NCBI RefSeq assembly: GCF_910592395.1
Contig: NC_088318.1
Span: 10,850,349 to 10,914,348, forward strand
Direction: 5' to 3'
From: Lineus longissimus
Taxonomy: Eukaryota > Nemertea > Pilidiophora > Heteronemertea > Lineidae
Length of the DNA stretch: 64,000 bases
The translations under genes were made by a program, and so were the position numbers. This document shows, in pieces, positions 42,611 through 54,600 of this stretch (positions are counted from its first letter, which is position 1; the number at the start of each line of letters is the position of its first letter). The notes under the pieces were generated by a model. That model saw only the letters and a list, made by a program, of their open reading frames with translations, was not told where the DNA came from and ran no database searches.

Positions 42611-42691
42611 CTATCAAGATGATTTGCAGTGGAGAAACGGATTACCACTGTGTCTATGGCTCCTGTGTCACCTATTATACCAGATGTCCAG
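42611..42691 (+). CDS. LDLa gene exon 1: four-Cys module
   Basis: It encodes MICSGETDYHCVYGSCVTYY followed by TRCP. The acceptor is taken as GAAACAG at 42610, because entry at the stronger CTTTCCAG (42591) meets a stop in every frame. The donor is GTAGGC. The acceptor is the least certain boundary of this gene. Confidence 0.65.
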
Positions 42692-45600
42692 GTAGGCAAA
42701 AAATCATCTTGTTTTTGTCGTTGGTGCCCTATTTTTTGTGCACTGAAATGTTCTTTAGGGGAGGTAAATGAAGAAAGTGAAAGGCAGTTTTATAGCGGGT
42801 AACTCTTATAATGGACAATGGATAAAGGATCTACATGTATGCGGCAGTGGTAGCAGAGTAGAAGAGACTCGGCCTCATGATCGAGAAGTTGTGGGTTTGA
42901 CTCCCGGTCAAATCACTGCTTGGTTCCCCTACTGGATGAGTTCCAGTGAGTGCTGTCATGCTACTTCTTAAAACCCATGATTGATTTCTGAGGAGACCAG
43001 GGTAATAAAATATGGTATCCCAAAGTGCTTTGAACAGGGAAACATGGAAAAGCACTATATATGAACTTAAAATATTATCAGAATAATCTTCATGATTTTT
43101 AAAACTTGAAAAAAGGTATGAAGTTTAACTTGGAAGTGATAAAAAAAGAGATGTGCAGGGACTACTTAGGGACATCTGACACAGACAACAGTCAATGAAA
43201 AGACAAGAGGCAGAATTTCGTATGTAAGGTTGTGACATGATGACATGGTGAACGTGATTAACAATGACTCCATGTTTGTGTGCAAAGGGAAGATCAATAC
43301 GTGTAGCCTACGCACCCTGAATAGCTAAGTCACCCCCTTGATGATAAAAGACTCACGCGTGGGCGGTGTAACCTGTTTAAACTCTGATAATGGATTATGT
43401 CTCCTGCGTGCACACAAAAACTCCCTTCCATTATGAGAAAGGGGACATGATGCTTGAGATCAAACTTTCCCCAATGACTTCATTATGAATGTGAGGAAAA
43501 ATGCTGTCGACTCCTTTACATTCATAAACTTCTATCTTAAAGTGATACTATGATGTGATTTACAACCTTGCGGAAATACGTCCGTTTTTAATTGTTGATC
43601 ACAAATGTAAAGCTCAAATTTTCCATTTTTGATTAGATTTATTATAAAATCGCTGAATGTAAACCACCGCGACCGCGAAAATGTTCATGTTGTGACGTCA
43701 TCAACGAAAACGGCATCGAGGCGAGCCATCCGGGCGGGATAAAACCATCAATTTCTAGAAAATGTGCATTTCGATTTGAAAACCGTACCGATTTATGAGA
43801 AAGTGACGTAGTCATTTGTCAAAAACAGCTAAAACATTATAATCATGGTGAAATTTGACACGAGTTACCCTTTAACTGTGACCTCGTGTGTCATTACCGA
43901 GTTTCGGCAAATCTCACGAATTACGAACTTATAATTACAATGGAACTCGCGTTCCATTTTGCAGTCAGCTGTATCTATCTGGTGTTGTGTATTAGAAGTA
44001 AATTCTTTTATTCAGTTCCGGTCTTATTGAAAAATGGACGCTGTGACCATGTAGACTAATTCGTAACGACTCGGCCAGTTCTTCACCAAGAATTCAAAAC
44101 TCGCTGCGTCTAAGAAATTACAGTGGATCAGCTTCGAAACCAAATATCTTGTGGTCTCTTTCTCGGATAAATGGCAATTCGTAGTTTGTAACTTGTAATT
44201 CATGAGATTTGCGGAAACTCGCTATTTGAATAACTAACATTTACCCTTTCTTAGTGGGGTATCTTGCTTTATCAGGAATCAATAAAGAAGCTTTCCAACA
44301 AGTGGTTCTTTTTAAGTGTCTGCGAACCAGTAGCCAATTGAAAAACTTCTTGCAGGGGCGAAAGCTTAACCGCATACTGCGGCTTGATTGGTCGATCCAA
44401 GAAAACGGGCCGTCAGTGCCTTCTTTTGACGATACTTCAAAATTGGCCCCCGTTGTGCCAGTGGTTAGAAATGCTGGGTGAGTGGGTACCCAAATCCTTA
44501 AAATCAGCAAAAATAGTCAAATATTACCTGGTATACTGTATTCAATCGGGTTTTTTGGCGTTTTGAATGAATATAATAAATTCTCTTTTCAGAAATGGTC
44601 ACAAAAAAGTGTCAGGGTCCCAATGGGTACGAGTGCCCGGAAGGGAACTGCGTGTTCAGTGACAGGAGTTGCAGTAAGCATACTACAAGATCGCCGTCTA
44701 GTGATGTACATCAGTGTGGTCGCTGTCCGTCATGTGGTGGATTTCACGAAGATTTGTGCCGTGTCAGTGATGTCACGTGTCAATTTCACGATTTGTCACT
44801 TGTCGTGGTTTTGATTATATTGGTGTAAGTGTTCTTCACGCCCAGGTAGCAGTACAGTGTGTTAAAGTGGCGGGGCGGTCACACCAAAATTGAAATTCAA
44901 GACTGCCACATATCTTTCCCATGCAGTGAGAGTTGATCAATATACTCAGGAATACAGTAGAACCTCTCTATTAAGGACACCCTCGGGACTGACCCTAATA
45001 GAGAGGTGTCCTGATTAGGGACGTCTAATTGAATGAATGGAAACAACCAATTTGGAACCAAAACTAGTGTTCTTAATAGAGAGGTTGTCCTTAATAGAGA
45101 GGTGTTCGCTAACCGATGTTCCACTGTACATCCAAAATCAATGAATGAGGTTAAAACGCCCTTGTAAATTCGGTTTCGGCAAAGTGTGGCATGCACAGTG
45201 CATTTGGTGTGACCAGCCCCTTTGGTGAATTTAAAGTCGATTGTTTTCTCTTTTGCTAACTGTGTTGGTTGATAGCCCATCTCTTTTAGTTGCCTTGTTT
45301 TCACAATGTTTGACCATTTAAGTTGGCGGCAGATGAACATCAATTCCCAAATTAGGACAGAAAACAGAGATTGAAAAAATGATTTTTGTTCAGACTTATG
45401 TGACATAATGTCCCTTGTTTGGTTGAATCGTGAAAAAAATACAATACAATTAGAAGGCCTGAATAGTATTATGTCATTATACATGTAGCAATGAGTGTAT
45501 TATTTAACTTTGCCTTTCGGTGGTTCATCAAAAATCAATGTCTATGGATTTGTCAAAAAAAATTCCCTCATTCTCGTCGGTAGAAAGTACATGTTATATT

Positions 45601-48600
45601 GCAATGCATACGTGCTAAAAGAGCTTCACGATAGTGAAACCAGCGTCCTGCTGGGATGCTATCAGTATCATGTCGATTGACCTCTGATATTTGGGAATAA
45701 TTAGTCTCTTGAGAATGCAGTACATTAGCAATACAGTATCGAATGATATCGTTAGCTTAGCTCGAATGTCTTTACAATTCTTTGCAAGGCTATAAAGGAA
45801 ATCGTGAAGAATGCTGTTGCAGAATGGAGATTAGGCTGTGCTTAAAAACATGTTCGTCTGATGTGAACCTCCAGACCAATAGGAAATGCTCCCTACTCTC
45901 AAAATTTGGAGTCCTCCTTTGAAGAAAACTTAATGGAAGTTTATTTCTTCCAATTCTTTGCATTTTTTCTTCAATATTCAAAATCTACCCTGAGGTTTTT
46001 GGAGATGTATGTTATTATAGGCCATGTTGATCCTAATTGGAGCATAAATATAGTGGCATACAACACGGTACAGCACATCCGAAATTAACAGCATATTTTC
46101 TCTTTCGCGAGACTAACCCAAAGCGCAGAGAGAATGTTGAACAAGAATCTTGGATTTTATACGTGACATAACTGCTTTCTTTACATTCCCTAAAATTCAT
46201 CACTAAAACATTGAAATGCAAAGACAAATCGTGAAGGCATAGGTCCCGTACCAAAGCTGCAGGAGGGCCAAATGTTTTCTTCTTACTGCAGTAAGTCCAA
46301 TCCCCACCTTATGCCTTTAAAGCGGGCAGCTGTAACTTAAGGGTAAACATTGCAATCTTAAAGGCCTACGCCGTTGGTTAAAAATTGTTGTTGAAAATTT
46401 TCAATTGTGTAAATACATACTAGATATAAATTTCAGCATGCCTTTGTGTGGACAGGTAGAAAAATACTATAAATACATAGTTTCAACAAATTCGTATTCA
46501 TAATAACTGCACTACAGCATTGTGTATCAGTGGATTTCTATTTAACTGGACCTCAAGTAATTACGAACGGTGTACCCCTTAAAGCCTTGTATGTCAAGAT
46601 GAATATTTTCCGAACACCTAGCTAGGCCTGAAAGGCAATAGAATTATTTTGCTGAGAAGAGTAAACCATAAAGAAACTACAAATGGAAATTGAATTCCAA
46701 CATCAGCTGTGGGTGGATGTTTTAACCAGGGTTTTTCCTTTCAAATGGAAGTTCTTGCCAAGACTATCAGGAATGAGATGCGGCTTAGTAGACCTACAGA
46801 AATATTATTCAAATAGGTATGGAATCGGAATAGGGCACACTAAGGGTGTAGAGGCAGAGAAGGCCTACATCCTTGTCAGTTTTCACTTTAGGAATAAAAT
46901 AAAATCAGTTAGACGAGATATTGCTTTTGGGGGTGGACAATCCTTCTTTGGATCGAGTCACATTGAAATAAGATACTGACACCTTGTCACTTTATATTTA
47001 GATCATGTTACAATAACACCTGCGAGTGACCCTTGATCTTTTCTGAACCGTCTGTCTCGTCGAAGAAAGTGATGCATAAGTAGGCTTTCGTATTTGAAAG
47101 TAGCTGGAGAGCTGTTTTTCACTCCCATGAGTTTGATTTGGAGAATCAAAACTCTCTCCGTACCACAACAATCTGTATAAACCTGAAGAATGTCCTTAAA
47201 ACCATGATAACATTGGCAGTGAAATACAGCTCTCTTGCAGGATATTTTAGGGGCAGGATGGGGCTGGAGTGCCTCAGATTACCAGGGCTTCCACCAGGAC
47301 TTTTTTCATGGGGGGACTAAGCATTTATTTCATCTGAAAATGCTTTAATCTGCTTCTTAGTATCTTCAAATGCCACTTTAGACTTTAAAACATAAGTTTC
47401 AGAAAATTAATGAATCTTGAAAACTAAATTGATGATGGGGGATATACCCCCCCCCCCCATGTCAAAATAATGGGGGGATATGTCCCCCCCCCCCATATGA
47501 AACCATGATCACACCTCCTAATGTGTCAGCCTGCATTAGCACATGGTTTGAGGCCTTAGTCTCTTGATTACTTTAGATCTTTATTTCCTATTGGCTCACA
47601 TGTGGGAAGAAATGGCTGTATCCACATTGCGGTGTCTGTTCAAAGAATAACTCCCAATTACATTGATGCCTAAATGGCTGAGCATGGCTGGAGGGAATTT
47701 CTGGCTGTCACTGATCTGATAATGATTGCCGCCCACTGCAAAGATTAATGGCTTTTTTTACAGTGGCAGGTCTTGATCAGCAAAGGCTTAAAGCTGTCGG
47801 GTCAAATAAGACCAAAGCTGAGCTCTTGGGAATGTTTGTGATGTGCATTTGGATCTTCTACTGAATATACCCATTACCCCCAGTGCACGTATTGAAAGCG
47901 AGACATTATCATAAGTTCGACTTCGTCCCTACTTGGCAATGTCAACTTTAAGGGTTGACCATAGGTACCACCATTTTGTCTAGAACTTGAAATCCTAAAG
48001 CAACTAGAACTCCTTCAAAACGTAGTGAATGCTCATTTAAAACCCTGGAGGCTGTTCTCTGGAAAACAAAGAACAGACTCCAGCCCTTGAAATGAGCATT
48101 CACTATGTTTTGAAAGAGTTCTAATTGCTTTAGGATTTGGAGGTCCAGCCAAAATGGCGGTACATATTGTCAACCCTTATGCATGCACTGACTGCCCTTG
48201 CCTACAAAGACTACAAGTTTCAGATGGATAAGGAGAGGTTGCATGTGGGCGGATCCAAGAGTCTGGCTGGCTTCTCAATTACCCCAAGTTGGCCCAAATT
48301 TAGGGGGGGGGAGAGTCGATGTACTTCTGCAATTGACTTTATTTTCTTCAGAAATCATTCCTAAGACCTCCCTGAGTAATTTCAATCATTACACAATGCA
48401 CCGTTATGACTCGGAAACCTTTTATTACGCATTTAAAGTCCATGAAACCAATTCTAAAAAAGTATCCAACAGCAAAATTGGTATTGGTGCCAAAAACTGG
48501 ATATAACGCCGATAGATCTGACTTGTTCAAATCAAAGTCAGGGAATTGACTGGGGCCAGTTACCTGAGATAGATCTGACGTGTTCAAATCAAAGTCAGGG

Positions 48601-51600
48601 AAAAGACTGGGGCCAGTTACCTGAGATAGATCTGATGTGTTCAAATCAAAGTCAGGGAAAAGACTGGGGCCAGTTACCTGAGATAGATCTGACGTGTTCA
48701 AATCAAAGTCATGGAAAAGACTGGGGCCAGTTTAATACCTAGGATTAAAGGCATACAATAAGAAAAAATCAAACGTCAAATAAACGGATTTCAAACACTG
48801 TCCTCTATCAATGTGTTGTCATTGTGTAGGGTTTGAAGTTTTGAAATACTGTGAAGGCACTGGCCCACAACGGAACATTCTGCTTGTAGTCAAAGGCTCT
48901 CACTTTCTTTTCACAGTGGCTGTAACTTGAGCAGGCACGAATATCCAAGGTTGAAGGGGGGGGGGGGCAATACCAGTGTCCCGTGATTTAAGAAAAATAT
49001 TTTCATGGTTGACTACAAATTTAAACTTTTCGAAAGGATTTAAGAATTTTACAATGAAATTCTGAAAAGTCAGGTGCACAGAGTCTCGGATCCACTTCTG
49101 ATGAGCTTCTCCTTCTGGGAAGACATGAGGAATATCAGGTTTTTGCCCTGAAAGACTTCCCGGAAATCCAGGTTTCCAAACGTAAGATTAACCCACCTCA
49201 TGGGTCGCTTACCTTGCCCAGATGCTGCCCACACATATGACATCATGTGATTCTGTCATGGAGTTCTTTTTCTCTTGTTTGAATATGTGTGCGTGTGGGC
49301 AGTTATTCTCGATAACCTGGGTTTTCATGGATGCTCATTTATTCATGGGAAACTTTAAGCAGTGAACGTGAAGAAGAATAGGAAAGTCTTCTTTGGATGT
49401 ATAGGCAGTCATTTTGAGGACACTTTGACTAACTATGATGTCAACGACTCTTCGAAGCACTAAGTAAGGGAGAGACTAGTGGGTTTGTGCTAGCTTAACC
49501 CTGTCAGGACTGAATATTTTTTCCTAAACCTCCGCTCTGGACTTGATATTTTTCAAGTTTTTTCGTCCAAAATCGAAAGTTTTTGAAAGCAAAATATCGG
49601 CTTTGCAAGAAGCGCTATGAAGTTGGCATGAATAGAAAAGGTATTCCCCAGGATGTCGGGAATCCCCTCGGAGCAGTTAAAAAATGCGGATTGGCATTAG
49701 AAATAACTGGAAAACCGATGTATAGAAAAGATCGTCGATCGCGCATTTCTGCGAGACTCGTCCAGAACGGAGGTATTGCAGTGCTCGCAATTTCGCGAGA
49801 CTTGTCCTGAAAGGGTTATTATTCGGTTTTCTCAAGAAGAGCAGTTGATTTCTCATGGAGCTGTCATCAAATCAACAAAACACTCAAAGCCTTCCAATAA
49901 CACCAGTTGGTGTGGGGGCTTAAAATTAAGGGTGTCCAAGTTGGGCGTGAGGGGGGTCATTGAAATTGCCAAAAATAATCAAATAGGATGTTTTGGTGTG
50001 TGAGGGGTTGATCTGAAGCGCTTCCTGGTGGTCAAAAATGGTTAAATGTCGTCAAAGGAATTGATATCGAACTGGAGGTATTGGTTGTCTCACCCAAACC
50101 GCGAGGGTGGAGCTAAAATATCTCAAATTAAAGATCGAATAATGTGGTTTTAAATACTTTTGAATGCTTCCACATTTTGCACCACGGCTCGGGTTTGGAC
50201 TGTATTTTAGCTCCACCCTCGAGTGTCTTGGTAACTCAACCAAGGTCCTCCGCCTCGGGTTCAATTTCTATTCTAAAATACCTCAAACTTAAAAAGATAG
50301 GCCACGAAAATAACTTGAATATGTGCGAATTTGGCAAATTCCATCCATCGCCTGCCCGGAGCGCCGGTAGCGCCGTTGTTTACATTATGTTACGGCAGCG
50401 TGCATAGGAAGTCCGCATCGGCTCGCTCAAGTGATGCTAAAATCCGTGCAAATGGGCTATTTGGAGCGTTTTTCTCAGCAAATATGTGTAGTGCTCATTA
50501 AAAAACTTAGGGTGGTTGATGCTTCCTTGGCTGATTTGTGTTTGAAGCTGTGTTTTGAGAGCCTCAAACTTCTGAAGTGAGCTGTGTGCATGGTTTCCAC
50601 ATTTTAGTGCAACCCGAGGGAACTTTGGTAGAGCATCTTGGTTGCGTGTCCAAAACACTCTACTCTCAGAACGAGGCTTATGCATTTTCCATTTAAAAGT
50701 TGACTTTACGGTACCAAGGTATTTTAGAATGTCTCACCCAAACCTCTGTGGTGAAAATGAGGCTATATGAGGTAGAATGGGGTAATTGTAGCCCCTGTTT
50801 ATTTAAAGCCCCTGCATTGTTTGATGCATGGGGATATCAATCAATATCATAGACAGGGGCTACAATTTAGCCGGGGCTACAATTACCCCATTCTTCCTTA
50901 CATTATACATCATGAAAATGAAATATACTCTCTCGGGTGTTTTAGAATATATGATCAAGTCTTCTTCTTCTTCTTCTCGTTCGCTCTAGACAGTCAGGTC
51001 TGATCTTCTGATATATTCTGTGGTGTTTCGCAGCTGTTGGAGGTCTCCATAGAGCTGGTCTTGTAGGCTGGTACCTTCTGGCCAGATGTCTTTTCTCAGA
51101 GCTGCCAATCTCGCACATCTTGTCAGGATGTGTGCCACGGTCATCGGTTCTGTGACACATGGGCACAAGTCGTTGTCTCCGATCCGTAACTATGTAAACA
51201 GGTGATGGCGTAACCTGCTGTGGCCGGTTCGCAGTCGGAATATGATGGCCTGGCCTCTTCTGGTGAGTTTGTTGTAATTGTCATTAGCATCATATCCCTC
51301 GTGCTCTTCCTTCCACTTGGTCCAGTAGGCAGCTTTGATATTGGTTTTTGCCTCCTTATATGTTAGGGACAGGTCGCTCTGGCGTAGTTGGCTTCCTTCC
51401 TTGGCCAGATGGTCGGCCTTCTCGTTCCCCTTGATGTTGCAGTGGGCTGGTATCCACTGGAGAACGACTTTCTTCATGCATGAATGATCAAGTTAGTATC
51501 AAGATTATACAAAAAAGACCTGTTTTAGTGGGAAAGATATATGTTTGACGCAAACACTTTGAAATCTGAGTGTGTCTCAATGTAATACTGCTTGTATGAA

Positions 51601-54600
51601 TCTCAATAACAAAGTGGTCAAGGTGTCTGCCTTGTGAGTGGTAGGTCGAAGGTTTGAGTCCCATTGGTAGCACTTCTTAATAGAGGCCCTTACGCCAGGT
51701 GGAGGAAAAGCCACTGCTGGCCACAACAAACAAGCAGCAAATGAAAGACCTGTTCTTTTGTTTGTTGTGCCTATATCAAGGTTTGTTTGGGCCAGCAGTG
51801 GCTTCCTCCGCCTGTTGTGAAAGGGTGAGACAACACCACCAATGAATATTCATAGGTTGGAGGGTCGGGACCTATCAATTAGACGCGAGTATGTTTTCAA
51901 CTCTCAAGTACATATTTGGAGAGGTATTGAAAAAATATTTGCTGTGGCAAATCTACAGATATAAAGAAATTATTTGATGAAAAAATTTTGAATTTTGCTA
52001 ATTTGGTAATAGGGGGTGTTTTGAGATTTTCCTGCCAGTTGGCTGAAAAGAGTGGAAATATCAATGTCTGTCCAATTTGTCGGTTATCAAAAAATTTCCG
52101 TGGTCAACTACCAGTTTACTTTCACCATTTACTTGCCCGACTGTCCGGAATATCATTACAAAATATCAGATTCACAACCCCACGCAGTATTTGATGCGTT
52201 GCGGTCAAACATTGACAATTCAACTGCTAAAAGGCTTAAAAAATCAATGGTGGTCTTGCCTCGGGTCTATGCAGCTGGTTGTTTGGCTGTCGGTCAGTTT
52301 AAGATGTAGGGTTTGAACCGCTTGCCCAGCAGCACCTGACATTACAGATAGGAGTTTGGAAGTAAAGTGTGTCTCATAAGCCAATTGAATCCGGCTGGTG
52401 GTACACTTCTCGTGTACAGTGCCGGTATATCAGTGTGGATATTTTCAGATCTTGATGAAATGAAAACTTCAGAAGTAATGTGGGTGAAAGTGCATGAAGA
52501 TGATCATACTTTTATCGTTCATTGTGTCACTATTCTTAATGGTGTATCACTTTGCTTCAGAGGGTGAACTTTAGTCGTTCAGGATTACATGCGTCAATTC
52601 CTGTACGTCCTCCTATTCTATTTGCAGGGAGAGCTGCGACCTTTACAATTAAAAAAATCAATGTATGTCGCACAAGTCATCGTTTGGGTCTCCCACTCGC
52701 ATTGCTTGAATAGGAAGTCACTGGCATGGCCATCTCTGTTGATTTCTTGAAAGATGATTTCAGTAGGATTGGCTTAAGGAGCTCTGTGGTCGAGTAAACA
52801 TGAGAGTATGGTTTGGGTCTCCCACTCGCATTGCTTGAATAGGAAGTCACTGCCATGGCCATCTCTGATAACTTCTTGAAAGATGATTTCAGTAGGATTG
52901 GCTTGAGGAGCTCTGAGTATACATGAGGGGGTTTTCCACTCGTTACTGCTTAAATAGGAAGTTGCTCAATCCATCACTGTTGACATCTTGTAAGATGATA
53001 TCAGTAGGATTGGTCCGAGTACCTCTATGGATCAATGTTTCCCTCACATGGAACACCCATGGGCATGAGTCGTGGAGGGTTCGGTCCAACATGTATCCAA
53101 GTAGCCATGCTCGGGACTGTCCATTTCACAAACAATTTTCTTTTTCAATTCACGAAAAATTTCACTGCCTCCATAAAAAGCCTGGAATGGCTGGGGACAA
53201 TTGTCAGTATTTGCTTCAAATGGCCAGTCTTGGTCACGCTATTTCCGATTCCGGCAAAGTACATGTCAGTTCTCTTAGATCCTTTGGAACTTTGAAGTTA
53301 ACCTTTTGTTCAGATAATGCGTTTTTCTGTGCGAAATCACCAAATTTCAGAATACCAATTTTTCATGACATGGAGTACAGGGTCTTTTGGATGATGAGAA
53401 GGCGAGATCCATCCTGCATTCACCTTGACTCATTCACACAGACGTACACTGTCACTTGTAAATGAGACTACTGTCAATGACACCAGATGAATCGGCCTTT
53501 AGGCTGTTCTTTTTTTTCTCAAATGAAAAGGTTGAAGGTTCTGTGATGTCGGTACTGTTTGAGATGGGGTTTTTATCAGCGATTGTGTCATTAGTCATAA
53601 TTGTGTTTGTAGTATATAGTTACTTGCATTACTACTATTATGCCATATATAGGCATGCTGCAACATTCCTGATTTTATTTCCCTCTCTACACAATAAAGT
53701 AAATGAGGAATCTGTTCAATTAACGGTATTTTGAAAAGATTCTCTGTCACACCCAACATCGAGTTTGATCAGACTATTTTCAATCGTGTTAAAAGTTTCC
53801 TAATATTAAGTTGAAACAAAATTGTGAATAGTTCCGATAGTCCTTAACATGCGTGAGGGTTGGCAGTTCTATGTGATAGCCAGTGTAAAAATATTTAAAT
53901 TTAGTCCCTGAAGAATTTGTCCTTTTTTCGGAGACCTTTATATTTACTCTTTTACAATGAAATATTTTATTCCCTGGACTTTCTCTGATGGGACTAGGGT
54001 CTTATCAACACCGGCCATTGCCTTCTGAGATCATTAATCTCTCCGCACGCTCTTTCATGATCCTTTTCTCTCCGCAGTTCGACCATGTGGCTACGTCAAC
54101 AGTATGGGAGACAGATATGAAGAGACTTGTCCGGACTACCGAGGCAAATGTGTAATCAAATCAATGGAGCAGACGTTTCATTGTCGTAAGTACATAGAAC
54201 CTCTCTTATACGGACACCCACCGGACGAAAAAGTGTATAGAATCTCTTTAATGAGAACACCCTATGGACCAATAAGTGCTATCCTTGATAAAGAAGTGTC
54301 CGGATTAGAGAGGTCAAATTGAATGGAAATATCCAATTTAGGACCAAAACTGTGTTTTCTTACAACTGTGCTGTGGGTAGAAGGATCATATTATTTTTCG
54401 TTGACGCATCAAATCACTGGAAAATGATGAGCTGTTAAAATAATTACTTTCACAGCCCATGATATTATCTGTTGATATACATCCTCCCACTGCAGGCATT
54501 TATCCCCAGGGTCACAACATAGTCATTCAAAACGCCGTCTTTGTCAGCATTTCCAGGAAATTTGAGTGTCCTTGACATATGAGGTGATTCAAATGTCGAG

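Larger units (their letters stand above)
44674..54077. other. Long intron of the LDLa gene
   Basis: This 9.4-kb intron holds many repeats listed separately. I looked for further Cys-rich phase 1-1 exons and saw none, but a short one could be missed. Confidence 0.6.
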
